Shown piece after piece: positions 1 to 7,104 of a stretch of DNA of 53,820 nt; the first letter of the stretch is position 1; each line of letters opens with the position of its first letter. The stretch is from Azospirillum brasilense (GTDB lineage Bacteria > Pseudomonadota > Alphaproteobacteria > Azospirillales > Azospirillaceae): assembly GCF_008365405.1 (NCBI RefSeq), contig NZ_QOKV01000031.1, forward strand, positions 1 to 53,820, in the 5' to 3' direction. Below the pieces are notes generated by a model. It was not told the DNA's origin, did not search any database, and saw nothing but the letters and a program-made list of their open reading frames with translations. Both the position numbers and the translations under genes were made by a program.

Positions 1-1
1 T

Positions 2-745
2 GCCCTGGAACTGGAAGGCCGAACGCGCCGCCACGGCCGCCTGATCCTTTCCGACATCACACGCCCCGGCCGTCATCCTCGCGCGACACCCAGCGCGCCG
101 CTACGTGGGGCGCCGACGACGGATACGCTTCATCCACGAACCCGGGAGGAGGATGAGCAGCGCCGGCTGGTCGCCATTCTGAATCCTCTCCTGCAACGCG
201 ATGGTTTCCATCTGGCCGAGACCAGTTCCATATCGGGCTATCCGGTGTTCACCGTCAAAGCCATCGGCGGCTCCGCCGGGGCGCCGGCCGACCCTCTCAT
301 CTCAGAAACACTTGCCGCCTTCGACGAGGCCAGCGTGCACGAAGCCTGGACCCGGGCGCTGCAGCGGCGGACAACACATCCAGAGGGAGCGATCACCTCG
401 GCCCGGACGCTGCTGGAGACCGTCTGCAAGCACATCATTGAGGATGCCGGCGGCACTTACAGCGATCGGGACGAGTTGCCGAAGCTTTACCGGACGGCCG
501 CCGAGCACCTCCAACTCGCCCCGGACCAGCACACTGAGGAAGTGTTCAAAATCATCCTCGGCAACTGCCAGAACGTCGTGAACAGCTTGGCCAGCATCCG
601 CAACAAGCTGAGCGATGCCCACGGCCGTGGGCGCAAAGCGGTCCGCCCGTCGGCACGGCATGCGGAGCTGGCGGTGAACCTCGCCGGGACGGTGGCGACC
701 TTCCTGGTGTCCACGTGGCGAGCCCGCCAAGCGTCCCAACCATGA
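2..745 (+). CDS. Abortive infection family protein, C-terminal part (5' end outside window)
   Basis: The frame is open from base 2 and I see no convincing start inside the window, so the gene begins upstream. The GTG at 245 is internal. The last ~110 residues match the Abi_C (abortive infection C-terminal) domain as I know it: a helix starting ITSARTLLETVCKHI, then a YSDRDELPKLY segment, QHTEEVFKIILGNCQ, and a conserved tail RNKLSDAHGRG...RHAELAVNLAGT. Proteins with this domain are often annotated as phage-exclusion or stress proteins, but the biochemical activity of the family is unclear. The upstream ~80 residues are Arg/Pro-rich and not recognised. The gene converges with arsH, 19 bp away, so it is not part of the ars operon. 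It could be cargo of the same mobile element (inference). Confidence 0.75.
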   Translation, partial: ALELEGRTRRHGRLILSDITRPGRHPRATPSAPLRGAPTTDTLHPRTREEDEQRRLVAILNPLLQRDGFHLAETSSISGYPVFTVKAIGGSAGAPADPLISETLAAFDEASVHEAWTRALQRRTTHPEGAITSARTLLETVCKHIIEDAGGTYSDRDELPKLYRTAAEHLQLAPDQHTEEVFKIILGNCQNVVNSLASIRNKLSDAHGRGRKAVRPSARHAELAVNLAGTVATFLVSTWRARQASQP

Positions 746-764
746 AGCGCCACGCTTCCCAATG

Positions 765-1526
765 TCACGCGGTGCGCTCTCCGCTCATGGCGGCAGCAAC
801 GAGGGCCCGCGCTTCGCCGGCCACAGCCCGGCCCGCCTCCCGGCGCTCGCTGTAGCGGTCGGTCAGATAGTCGCTGCGGTCGCGCACCAGCAGGGTGAAC
901 TTCACCAGCTCCTCCATCACGTCCACCACGCGGTCGTAGTAGGGCGACGGTTTCATCCGGCCGGCCTCGTCGAATTCCTGGAACGCCTTGGCCACCGACG
1001 ACTGGTTCGGGATGGTCACCATGCGCATCCAGCGCCCCAGCACCCGCATCGCGTTGACCGCGTTGAACGACTGCGACCCACCCGACACCTGCATCACCGC
1101 CAGCGTGCGCCCCTGCGTCGGCCGAACCCCGCCGCTTTCCAGCGGTAGCCAGTCGATCTGGCATTTCAGAATGCCGGTGATGGTGCCGTGCCGCTCCGGG
1201 CTGACCCAGACTTGCCCCTCCGACCATTGCGACAGCGCGCGCAGTTCGGCCACCTTGGGGTGGTCGGCCGGCACGCTGTCCGGCAGCGGCAGGTCGCGCG
1301 GATCGAAGATGCGCGTCTCCGCCCCCATGCGCTGGAGCAGACGCGCGGCCTCCTCGGTGAGGAAGCGGCTGTACGAACGCTCGCGCAAGGAGCCGTAGAG
1401 CAGCAGGATGCGTGGCGGGTGGATGGACACATGCCCAGGCGTCAGCTTGCCAAGGTCTGGCGCCTCGAAATAGGGCTCGTCCAGGCTTGGAAGGTCCGCG
1501 CCATTCTCGCTTTCATGCTCAGACAT
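765..1526 (-). CDS. arsH: ArsH NADPH-dependent FMN reductase (organoarsenical oxidase)
   Basis: Flavodoxin-like NADPH:FMN oxidoreductase of the ArsH family, which oxidises trivalent methylated or aromatic arsenicals to less toxic pentavalent forms in the cytosol. The flavin-binding start is visible as RILLLYGSLRERSYSR near residue 40. The ArsH-typical segments WVSPERHGTITGILKCQIDW and QVSGGSQSFNAVN...MRMVTIPNQSSV follow. I chose the ATG at 1526 (253 aa) because GGAGAG lies 7 nt upstream. The longer ATG at 1553 has no visible ribosome-binding site. It is the last gene of the operon arsR-arsC-arsN2C-acr3-arsH, 42 nt after acr3. Confidence 0.93.
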   Translation of the reverse strand: MSEHESENGADLPSLDEPYFEAPDLGKLTPGHVSIHPPRILLLYGSLRERSYSRFLTEEAARLLQRMGAETRIFDPRDLPLPDSVPADHPKVAELRALSQWSEGQVWVSPERHGTITGILKCQIDWLPLESGGVRPTQGRTLAVMQVSGGSQSFNAVNAMRVLGRWMRMVTIPNQSSVAKAFQEFDEAGRMKPSPYYDRVVDVMEELVKFTLLVRDRSDYLTDRYSERREAGRAVAGEARALVAAAMSGERTA

Positions 1527-1568
1527 GCCGACACTCTCCGGTGATGGTCCCATAGCGGCGCCGGACCA

Positions 1569-2642
1569 TCAGGCGCCGGCCCGCCCCTCGTACCAGGGCT
1601 TGGTCGCTTTGACGATCTTCACCACTGACAGCATCACCGGCACCTCGACCAGCACGCCGACGACGGTGGCGAGCGCCGCCCCGGAGCCCAGGCCGAACAG
1701 GCTGATGGCCGCCGCCACCGCCAGCTCGAAGAAGTTCGAGGCGCCGATCAGCGCCGCCGGCGCCGCCACGCACCACGCCACCCCGAACCGGCGCGACAGC
1801 CAGTAGGCCAGCCCGGCGTTGAGGTAGACCTGGATCAGGATCGGCACGGCCAGCAGCAGGATGACCAGCGGCTGCGCCAGGATCTGCTCTCCCTGGAAGC
1901 CGAACAGCAGCACCAGCGTGGTCAGCAGCGCCACGAGAGACACCGGCTGCAGCACCGACAGCGCGCGGGCCAGGGCCGGCTCTCCGCCTGACGCCAGCAG
2001 CGCGCGGCGCCAGAGCTGGGCCGCGACCACCGGCAGCACGATGTAGAGCGCCACCGACAGCAGCAGGGTTCCCCACGGCACGGCGATCGACGAGACGCCG
2101 AGCAGCAGCCCGACCAGCGGCGCGAAGGCGAAAACCATGATCAGGTCGTTCAGCGCTACTTGGCTCAGGGTGTAGTGCGGCTCGCCCTCGCACAGGTTCG
2201 ACCAGACGAACACCATCGCCGTGCAGGGGGCGGCCGCCAGCAGGATCAGCCCGCCGATGTAGGAGGGAATCTGCTCCGCCGGCAGCAGCGGAGCGAACAG
2301 ATGGCCGATGAACAGGGAGCCGAGCAGCGCCATCGAGAAGGGCTTGACCGCCCAGTTGATGACCAGCGTTACGCCGACGCCGCGCCAGTGCTCCTTGACC
2401 CGGCCCAGCGCGCCGAGGTCGATCTTCAGCAGCATCGGCACGATCATCAGCCAGATCAGCACCGCCACCGGCAGGTTGACCTGGGCCAGTTCGGCGGCGG
2501 CGATGGCCTGGAACAGCCCGGGCGCCAGATGGCCGAAGGCGATGCCCGCGACGATGCACAAGCCCACCCAGACGCTGAGGTAGCGCTCGAAGAGGCCCAT
2601 GGCGGGGCGTTCCGCCGGAGCGGGGTGGATGTCAGCCGTCAT
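1569..2642 (-). CDS. acr3: ACR3-family arsenite efflux permease
   Basis: Inner-membrane arsenite (and possibly antimonite) exporter of the ACR3/BART superfamily, about 357 aa with roughly ten hydrophobic segments. Family signatures seen are LIWLMIVPMLLKID in the early helices, AAPCTAMVFVWSNL with the conserved Cys needed for As(III) transport, and GASNFFELAVAAAISLFG near the C-terminus. The open frame extends further upstream, but that part overlaps the arsN2-arsC gene and is Pro/Ser-rich. The ATG at 2642 has AGGA at good spacing and lies 13 nt after the stop of the preceding gene. It exports the arsenite made by the two arsenate reductases upstream. Confidence 0.94.
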   Translation of the reverse strand: MTADIHPAPAERPAMGLFERYLSVWVGLCIVAGIAFGHLAPGLFQAIAAAELAQVNLPVAVLIWLMIVPMLLKIDLGALGRVKEHWRGVGVTLVINWAVKPFSMALLGSLFIGHLFAPLLPAEQIPSYIGGLILLAAAPCTAMVFVWSNLCEGEPHYTLSQVALNDLIMVFAFAPLVGLLLGVSSIAVPWGTLLLSVALYIVLPVVAAQLWRRALLASGGEPALARALSVLQPVSLVALLTTLVLLFGFQGEQILAQPLVILLLAVPILIQVYLNAGLAYWLSRRFGVAWCVAAPAALIGASNFFELAVAAAISLFGLGSGAALATVVGVLVEVPVMLSVVKIVKATKPWYEGRAGA

Positions 2643-2655
2643 GTCGATGGTCCTG

Positions 2656-3549
2656 TCAGGAGGCGGGGGCGACGCACCGCCCGGCGGCGTCGACGACGGG
2701 CTCGCCGTCTTCCTTGGTGAAGGCATCGCGCTGTGGAGCGGGGAGGAGATCAAGGACCGCTTCCGACGGCCGGCACAGGCGCACGCCGTGCGGCGTCACC
2801 ACGATCGGCCGGTTGATCAGGATCGGATGCGCCATCATGGCGTCGAGCAGCGCCGCGTCGGTCAGCGCGGGATCGTCGAGACCGAGTTCGGCGTAGGGGG
2901 TGCCCGTCTGCCGGAGCACGGCCCGCACCGGAATTCCCATGCGGCGGATCAGCGCCACCAGTTCGTCCCGGCTCGGCGGCGTCTTCAGGTACTCGATCAC
3001 CGTCGGCTCGACGCCGCTGTTGCGGATCATGCCCAGCGTGTTGCGCGACGTTCCGCAGTTGGGGTTGTGATAGATGGTCACCACGCTCCCGGCCACCAGA
3101 TCCTCGGTCGGCTGCGCGAGGTCGGCGCGCAGGCAGACGGCGCTCCCCGGGCACAGGCCGGCGAACTGCGCGCTGGAACGGATCGCCGGCGGAGCCGAAG
3201 CCCGCTCCACCCGCTGGAAGCCGAGACGCTCGAAGAAGCCGGCGGCACCGATGGTGAGCAGCCACAGCCGCTCGACCCCCAGCGTCAGCGCCTGCGCGCG
3301 CACGGCCGCCACCACGGCCCGGCCACCGCCGGCGCCGCGCCGCTCGGCCGGCACGACCACCGAGCGCAGCAGCGCGTCGGCGCCATGAACCTCCAGCCCG
3401 CCATAGCCGAGCGTCCCCCGGTCATCCGCGACGCCCCAGAAGCGCCGTCCGGGTTCGTCGAGATCGTCGGTTGGCAAGCCGTTGGCCGCCAGCAGGCGGG
3501 CGAGCGCCGGGCGCTCCGCGTCGTCCAGAGGGGTGACGCTCCCGGTCAT
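2656..3549 (-). CDS. ArsN2-type GNAT acetyltransferase fused to glutaredoxin-type ArsC arsenate reductase
   Basis: One 297-residue frame carries two arsenic-resistance domains. Residues ~1-140 look like a GNAT acetyltransferase of the ArsN2 type (LDDAERPALARLLAANGLP, then SVVVPAERRGAGGGRAVV as the acetyl-CoA loop, and GFFERLGFQRV). Residues ~155-297 are a glutaredoxin-type ArsC. Its catalytic Cys is C165 in NPNCGTSRNT. R209, R247 and R260 correspond to the three oxyanion-binding arginines of E. coli ArsC (R60, R94, R107). The start ATG at 3549 overlaps the stop of the preceding arsC (ATGA), suggesting translational coupling. Longer frames upstream of 3549 are shadow translation of arsC. Arsenate reductase activity is well supported. 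The substrate of the GNAT half is unknown to me. Confidence 0.92.
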   Translation of the reverse strand: MTGSVTPLDDAERPALARLLAANGLPTDDLDEPGRRFWGVADDRGTLGYGGLEVHGADALLRSVVVPAERRGAGGGRAVVAAVRAQALTLGVERLWLLTIGAAGFFERLGFQRVERASAPPAIRSSAQFAGLCPGSAVCLRADLAQPTEDLVAGSVVTIYHNPNCGTSRNTLGMIRNSGVEPTVIEYLKTPPSRDELVALIRRMGIPVRAVLRQTGTPYAELGLDDPALTDAALLDAMMAHPILINRPIVVTPHGVRLCRPSEAVLDLLPAPQRDAFTKEDGEPVVDAAGRCVAPAS

Positions 3550-4052
3550 GCGTCGTTCCCCGCGGCGGCCATGTCGTCGAGCCTGCGCTTCAGGGCCAGC
3601 CGGTCGAGCGAGGCGAAGGGCAGGCTGGCGAAGGCCTGGATGCGGCGCTGGATCTGTCCGAAAACCGTGGCGGTGAAGGCGGCCTTCTCGGCGTCCGAGC
3701 CCTGGGCGCTCGACGGGTCCGGGAAGCCCCAATGCGCCGTCATCGGCTGGCCCGGCCACACCGGGCAGACTTCGCCGGCGGCGCTGTCGCAAACGGTGAA
3801 TATGAAGTCCATATGCGGCGCCCCGGGCTGGGCGAACTCGTCCCAACTCTTGGAGCGCAGCGTGGCGGTCGGAAAGTCGAGGCGCTCCAGCAGGTCGCGG
3901 ACGTGCGGGTTAAGGCGCCCGGTCGGCTGGCTGCCGGCGCTGTAGGCGCGGAAACGGCCGCGGCCCTCGCGGTTGAGCAGGCATTCGGCCATGACGCTGC
4001 GGGCGCTGTTGTGGGTGCACAGGAACAGGACGTTGTAGACGCACTCGGTCAT
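3546..4052 (-). CDS. arsC: Arsenate reductase ArsC, low-molecular-weight phosphatase type
   Basis: Cytosolic arsenate reductase of the LMW protein-tyrosine-phosphatase fold, 168 aa. The phosphate-binding loop CX5RS is seen as C12-THNSA-R18-S19. Further family marks are the AYSAGSQPTGRLNP segment, DFIFTVCDSAAGEVCPVWPG carrying the redox cysteines, and WGFPDPSS with the general-acid Asp. It is the second gene of the ars operon, 43 nt after arsR, and its stop overlaps the start of the arsN2-arsC fusion. The operon therefore holds two unrelated arsenate reductases in tandem, probably using different thiol donors (thioredoxin versus glutaredoxin), an inference from family knowledge. Confidence 0.93.
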   Translation of the reverse strand: MTECVYNVLFLCTHNSARSVMAECLLNREGRGRFRAYSAGSQPTGRLNPHVRDLLERLDFPTATLRSKSWDEFAQPGAPHMDFIFTVCDSAAGEVCPVWPGQPMTAHWGFPDPSSAQGSDAEKAAFTATVFGQIQRRIQAFASLPFASLDRLALKRRLDDMAAAGNDA

Positions 4053-4095
4053 CGCGGGATCGCCTTTTCCAGGCCGCGGGGTGCGGCGGGTCGGG

Positions 4096-4452
4096 TCAGG
4101 TGTCGGAGCCGCAGCTCGCCGGGCTGCAAGTTCCCGCCTGGAGGAAGTCGGTTGAGCACAACTCGGGACGGCCCTGGCAGCAGTACTCCATCAGGAAGGC
4201 GATCAATTGCCGGGTGCCCTCGTAGTCGCAGGCGTAGAAGATTTGCCGCTGGACCCGCCAGGAGCGCAGCAGCCCGGCACGCTCCAGCGTCGCCAGATGA
4301 TGCGACAGGGTCGAGCCGGGCACACCGACCTGCTGGGCGACGTCCCCGGCGGTCAGCCCGTTCGGTCCGGCCTGGATGAGCAGGCGGAACACGGCCAGGC
4401 GGGTGTCCTGAGCGAGGGCGGCGAAGGCCTCGATCGCGTTCTTCGTTTCCAT
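4096..4452 (-). CDS. arsR: ArsR/SmtB-family As(III)-responsive repressor
   Basis: Winged-helix repressor of 118 aa heading the ars operon. The recognition region is LTAGDVAQQVGVPGSTLSHH followed by LERAGLL. The classical ELCVCDL metal site of E. coli ArsR is absent. Instead there is a C-terminal Cys cluster, C91-C92 and C99, plus two more cysteines in the tail. This resembles the Acidithiobacillus-type ArsR, in which a CC...C set binds As(III). The start ATG (4452) lies inside the operator palindrome and has no Shine-Dalgarno sequence, so the mRNA may be leaderless. It is expected to repress its own operon until arsenite binds. Confidence 0.93.
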   Translation of the reverse strand: METKNAIEAFAALAQDTRLAVFRLLIQAGPNGLTAGDVAQQVGVPGSTLSHHLATLERAGLLRSWRVQRQIFYACDYEGTRQLIAFLMEYCCQGRPELCSTDFLQAGTCSPASCGSDT

Positions 4453-4474
4453 AATTCGACGATAGTCGAATTAT
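4451..4474. promoter_or_regulatory. ArsR operator, perfect 10-bp inverted repeat
   Basis: Arms ATAATTCGAC and GTCGAATTAT flank a GATA centre, a perfect dyad. It covers the -10 hexamer and the arsR start codon, an ideal place for autorepression. Assignment to ArsR is inferred from position. Confidence 0.8.
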
Positions 4475-4487
4475 GGATATGAGGCAA
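4459..4487 (-). promoter_or_regulatory. Sigma-70-type promoter of the ars operon
   Basis: On the minus strand, TTGCCT (4487-4482) and TATCGT (4464-4459) are separated by exactly 17 bp. The predicted transcript start falls at or within a few bases of the arsR ATG. This explains the missing ribosome-binding site and suggests a leaderless mRNA. Confidence 0.65.
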
Positions 4488-4534
4488 GTGGTTTGCTTTC
4501 CCGTGCATCACCCCTTGCTCTCTGGCCGATCCGC

Positions 4535-4690
4535 TCAATGTGGCGGTTGTGGATGTCCGATGCCTGCGACCACCCTCTCCAGCAGCTTGAAGACGGAGAA
4601 CAGCGTCACCACGGTCAACGCCTTGATCGTTTCGCCGACGGTCAGCACGCCCGCCCGGATCATGTTGGCCAACACCCAGCCGGGTTGGCT
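4535..4690 (-). other. Short hydrophobic open frame between arsR and tniQ, possibly a gene remnant
   Basis: Directly after the tniQ stop, in the same frame, 51 codons stay open until a TGA at 4535-4537. There is an internal ATG at 4663 that would give 42 aa. The translation contains ANMIRAGVLTVGETIKAL followed by a hydrophobic stretch, like the C-terminal end of a membrane protein. No ribosome-binding site is visible. I cannot assign a family. It may be the broken edge of a gene at the transposon-cargo junction. Confidence 0.25.
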
Positions 4691-6208
4691 TCAACGTGTT
4701 TTTTGGGACGAAGTGGAAACACGGTGAGGAGCGGCATCAGCCATTTCGCACCATGCCTCTTGATTCAAGCATCGGACCGCCGCCGCGGACAGTTTGCGCA
4801 ACACCGCACGACGTTGGCGCGCGCGGAGCTTTCCGGTCGGCAAGGGGCCTTGGGCGTCCAAGGCGAGCTGGACGGCCTGCACGATGTGATGGTGGATCAC
4901 GGGCGCCGCTGCCGGCGCTTGCCGTTCCGGCGTCGGTGCCCGCGGATTAGGGTGCTTCTCCCGGATCGGTGGCGCGGGTTTCGCCAAAAACCGCCCCAGA
5001 CCAGTCCGCTCATCCTGGCTGGATAGCCTCCATGCGTCCTGGCGGGCCTGCCCGATCAGGCTCGCCGCCTTCGTGTTGGCGGCCACAAACCCGGACTGGA
5101 ACGGCCCATCGATTGGAAACCGCGATCTCCATCCGGCATGACGGTTCCGGATCGCGTCGGAAAACAGAACCCTCGTCCAGGCGGTGTGATTCCACTGCGC
5201 CTCGGCCAGGCGCGCGGAATGGCTCGGATCGTTGCTCCATTGATCGGTCGCGGCGATGGCCAGCCCGGTGCGGACGCCATCACCGCTCCAGTCCCGGCGG
5301 GACAAGGCGTGCCCAGTCAGAAGCAGAGACAGCATCTCGCCCGGCCAAAATTCCAGCAGGAGCCCGACCAGCGCCATGAACTGTCCGGCATCGCGTTCGG
5401 ATTTGCGGTGAACCGGGTTGGCGGTGTGCAGGCCGGCCAGCAGCGTGCGCATCGGATCGGCCACGAGCTGCCACGCCAGAACCAGGGAGACGGCCGGGTC
5501 GTTCCGTTCCTCCGGCGGAAGCGGCATCGGTTCGCCGACCTCGTTCCGTGAGAAGGCATGCCGAATGCGGAACCCGGCCAGATCACGGAACTCGTCAAAC
5601 TCGGTGACGCGGACGCTGAGATACGCGTTCAGCACAAACACGAACCGCACGAAGGCCGCGACCGTGAAGGCTGGAGCCATCCGTGTGCCGACAATGCCTT
5701 CGAAAGCCCGCGGATCGAACGCAGCCCGGTCGAGAAACGTGATTATGGTCCGCACCTGGCCGTAGAAGGGCGCAAGCGGGAGGCCGTCCGCCACGTCCCT
5801 CGGCTTCGGGCAGGGCGGATGATCGGGGCAGACAACGCGCCACACAGCCCACGCATGAAGCAAGCCGACAGGCCGGCCGGCCCGACGAGACGCCTCGTCC
5901 ACGCAGGCTGCGCAAGGGAGATGGTGGTAGTGGCAGGCTTCCTCCAGCTCGCGGTTTAGCCCGGAGAACGTCATGCGCCGCAACACCTCCGGAGCCACCC
6001 CGGTGTCGGCCTGAAGCCGCCCCATCACGCTTGGCAGCGGCCGGATCACCAAGTCTCGGTGGATTGCCTCGGTCACCCAGCGATGCGGAATGCCCAACCG
6101 CCGAAGGTAGGTTCCTGGCATCAGCCCGTAGGTGCGCGCGATCGCCCAGACCCAGCTGCCGAGAGCCTCTCCGCTCGCCGGCAACGGCACCACCGGCAAT
6201 TCCGGCAT
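4691..6208 (-). CDS. tniQ: TniQ-family transposition protein
   Basis: About 505 aa. The N-terminal LPVVPLPASGEALGSWVWAIARTYGL is a typical TniQ/TnsD opening, followed by a Cys/His region (C...HHLPCAAC...VCPDHPPCPKP) that looks like the family zinc-binding segment. TniQ proteins help choose the target site in Tn5053/Tn402/Tn7-like elements. I placed the start at the ATG at 6208, just before LPVVPLPASG and 23 nt after the tniB stop. The longer frame overlaps tniB. A truncated, frameshifted relative lies at 12596-13355. Order tniA-tniB-tniQ on one strand matches the Tn5053 family. Confidence 0.87.
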   Translation of the reverse strand: MPELPVVPLPASGEALGSWVWAIARTYGLMPGTYLRRLGIPHRWVTEAIHRDLVIRPLPSVMGRLQADTGVAPEVLRRMTFSGLNRELEEACHYHHLPCAACVDEASRRAGRPVGLLHAWAVWRVVCPDHPPCPKPRDVADGLPLAPFYGQVRTIITFLDRAAFDPRAFEGIVGTRMAPAFTVAAFVRFVFVLNAYLSVRVTEFDEFRDLAGFRIRHAFSRNEVGEPMPLPPEERNDPAVSLVLAWQLVADPMRTLLAGLHTANPVHRKSERDAGQFMALVGLLLEFWPGEMLSLLLTGHALSRRDWSGDGVRTGLAIAATDQWSNDPSHSARLAEAQWNHTAWTRVLFSDAIRNRHAGWRSRFPIDGPFQSGFVAANTKAASLIGQARQDAWRLSSQDERTGLGRFLAKPAPPIREKHPNPRAPTPERQAPAAAPVIHHHIVQAVQLALDAQGPLPTGKLRARQRRAVLRKLSAAAVRCLNQEAWCEMADAAPHRVSTSSQKTR

Positions 6209-6231
6209 GGTGGAGAAGAAAGGTCCGCCGG

Positions 6232-7104
6232 TCACGCCAGGACCGGCAGGCTGACGTAATCCTTGATCATCTCCGGGGTGATGCGCTCCTCCCCGGAGCG
6301 GATGGCATCGATGCCGAGATCGATCAACGTTTCGAACAGCTTGGCGGTCCCGCCGTCGCTGTGGGTCAGCAGGGTCTTGAGCGCGCGCGCCGTCAGGGGC
6401 GAGGGGCGGCGCAGCGGCAAAGAGCGCAGGATGCTGCCGACCAGGGCCTGGAACTCCTCCCCGGCTCCCCACATCGGCAGCTCGATGAACCGGAAACGCC
6501 GTGTCAGCTGGCGGTCGTGCATCAGGGCCTCGCGGGCGTCCTGGATGCCGAAGAGCACCAGCGGAATGCCCAGTTCGTTGGAAAGGTTCCGGATCACCGC
6601 CAGCATCATACGCTGCTGTCGCACGGTGCCCATCAGCATGTTGTGCGCCTCGTCGACCAGGATCTGACGGACGCCCATCAGGCGGTAGAGGGCAACCACC
6701 CGGTCCGCCATGACCGGCATGCTGCTGCGGGATTCGCTGACCGGCGCGTCGATGGCGCTGAGCAGTTTAATGTAGAACCAGCGGACGTCGCACATCGGCG
6801 GCATTTCCAGGCCGACCACCGCCGTACGCCGCACACCGGTCTTCTTGTCGAAGACCGCCGGGTGGTCGCGCAGGTGCTTTTCCATGATGGTCGACTTGCC
6901 CTGTCCGGACTCGCCCCAGACCAGCAGGTTGGGCTTCACCACGCCGCTCGGCTGGTTGATCTGGTCGCTCAGCAGGTCGAGCACCATGCGGCAGCGCGGG
7001 TATTCGGTGAAGCGGCGGGTTTGCATCCGGGCGATGCGCTCCTCGGGGGACAACCCGATCACATCGCGCGCCGAGGTTCCCAGATGCCCGTGTGCGTCAG
7101 TCAT
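6232..7104 (-). CDS. tniB: TniB-type AAA ATPase (transposition regulator)
   Basis: About 290 aa. The Walker A motif GESGQGKS lies at residues 64-71, Walker B QILVDEAH at 147-154, and sensor-like segments follow (PLVLFGIQDA, QLTRRFRFIELP). TniB/TnsC/IstB-class ATPases bridge target DNA and the transposase. The chosen ATG at 7104 overlaps the 3' end of tniA by 8 nt, so translation is probably coupled. The upstream extension of the frame is only shadow of tniA. The last ~50 bp are duplicated in the decayed copy near 13352-13400. Confidence 0.9.
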   Translation of the reverse strand: MTDAHGHLGTSARDVIGLSPEERIARMQTRRFTEYPRCRMVLDLLSDQINQPSGVVKPNLLVWGESGQGKSTIMEKHLRDHPAVFDKKTGVRRTAVVGLEMPPMCDVRWFYIKLLSAIDAPVSESRSSMPVMADRVVALYRLMGVRQILVDEAHNMLMGTVRQQRMMLAVIRNLSNELGIPLVLFGIQDAREALMHDRQLTRRFRFIELPMWGAGEEFQALVGSILRSLPLRRPSPLTARALKTLLTHSDGGTAKLFETLIDLGIDAIRSGEERITPEMIKDYVSLPVLA

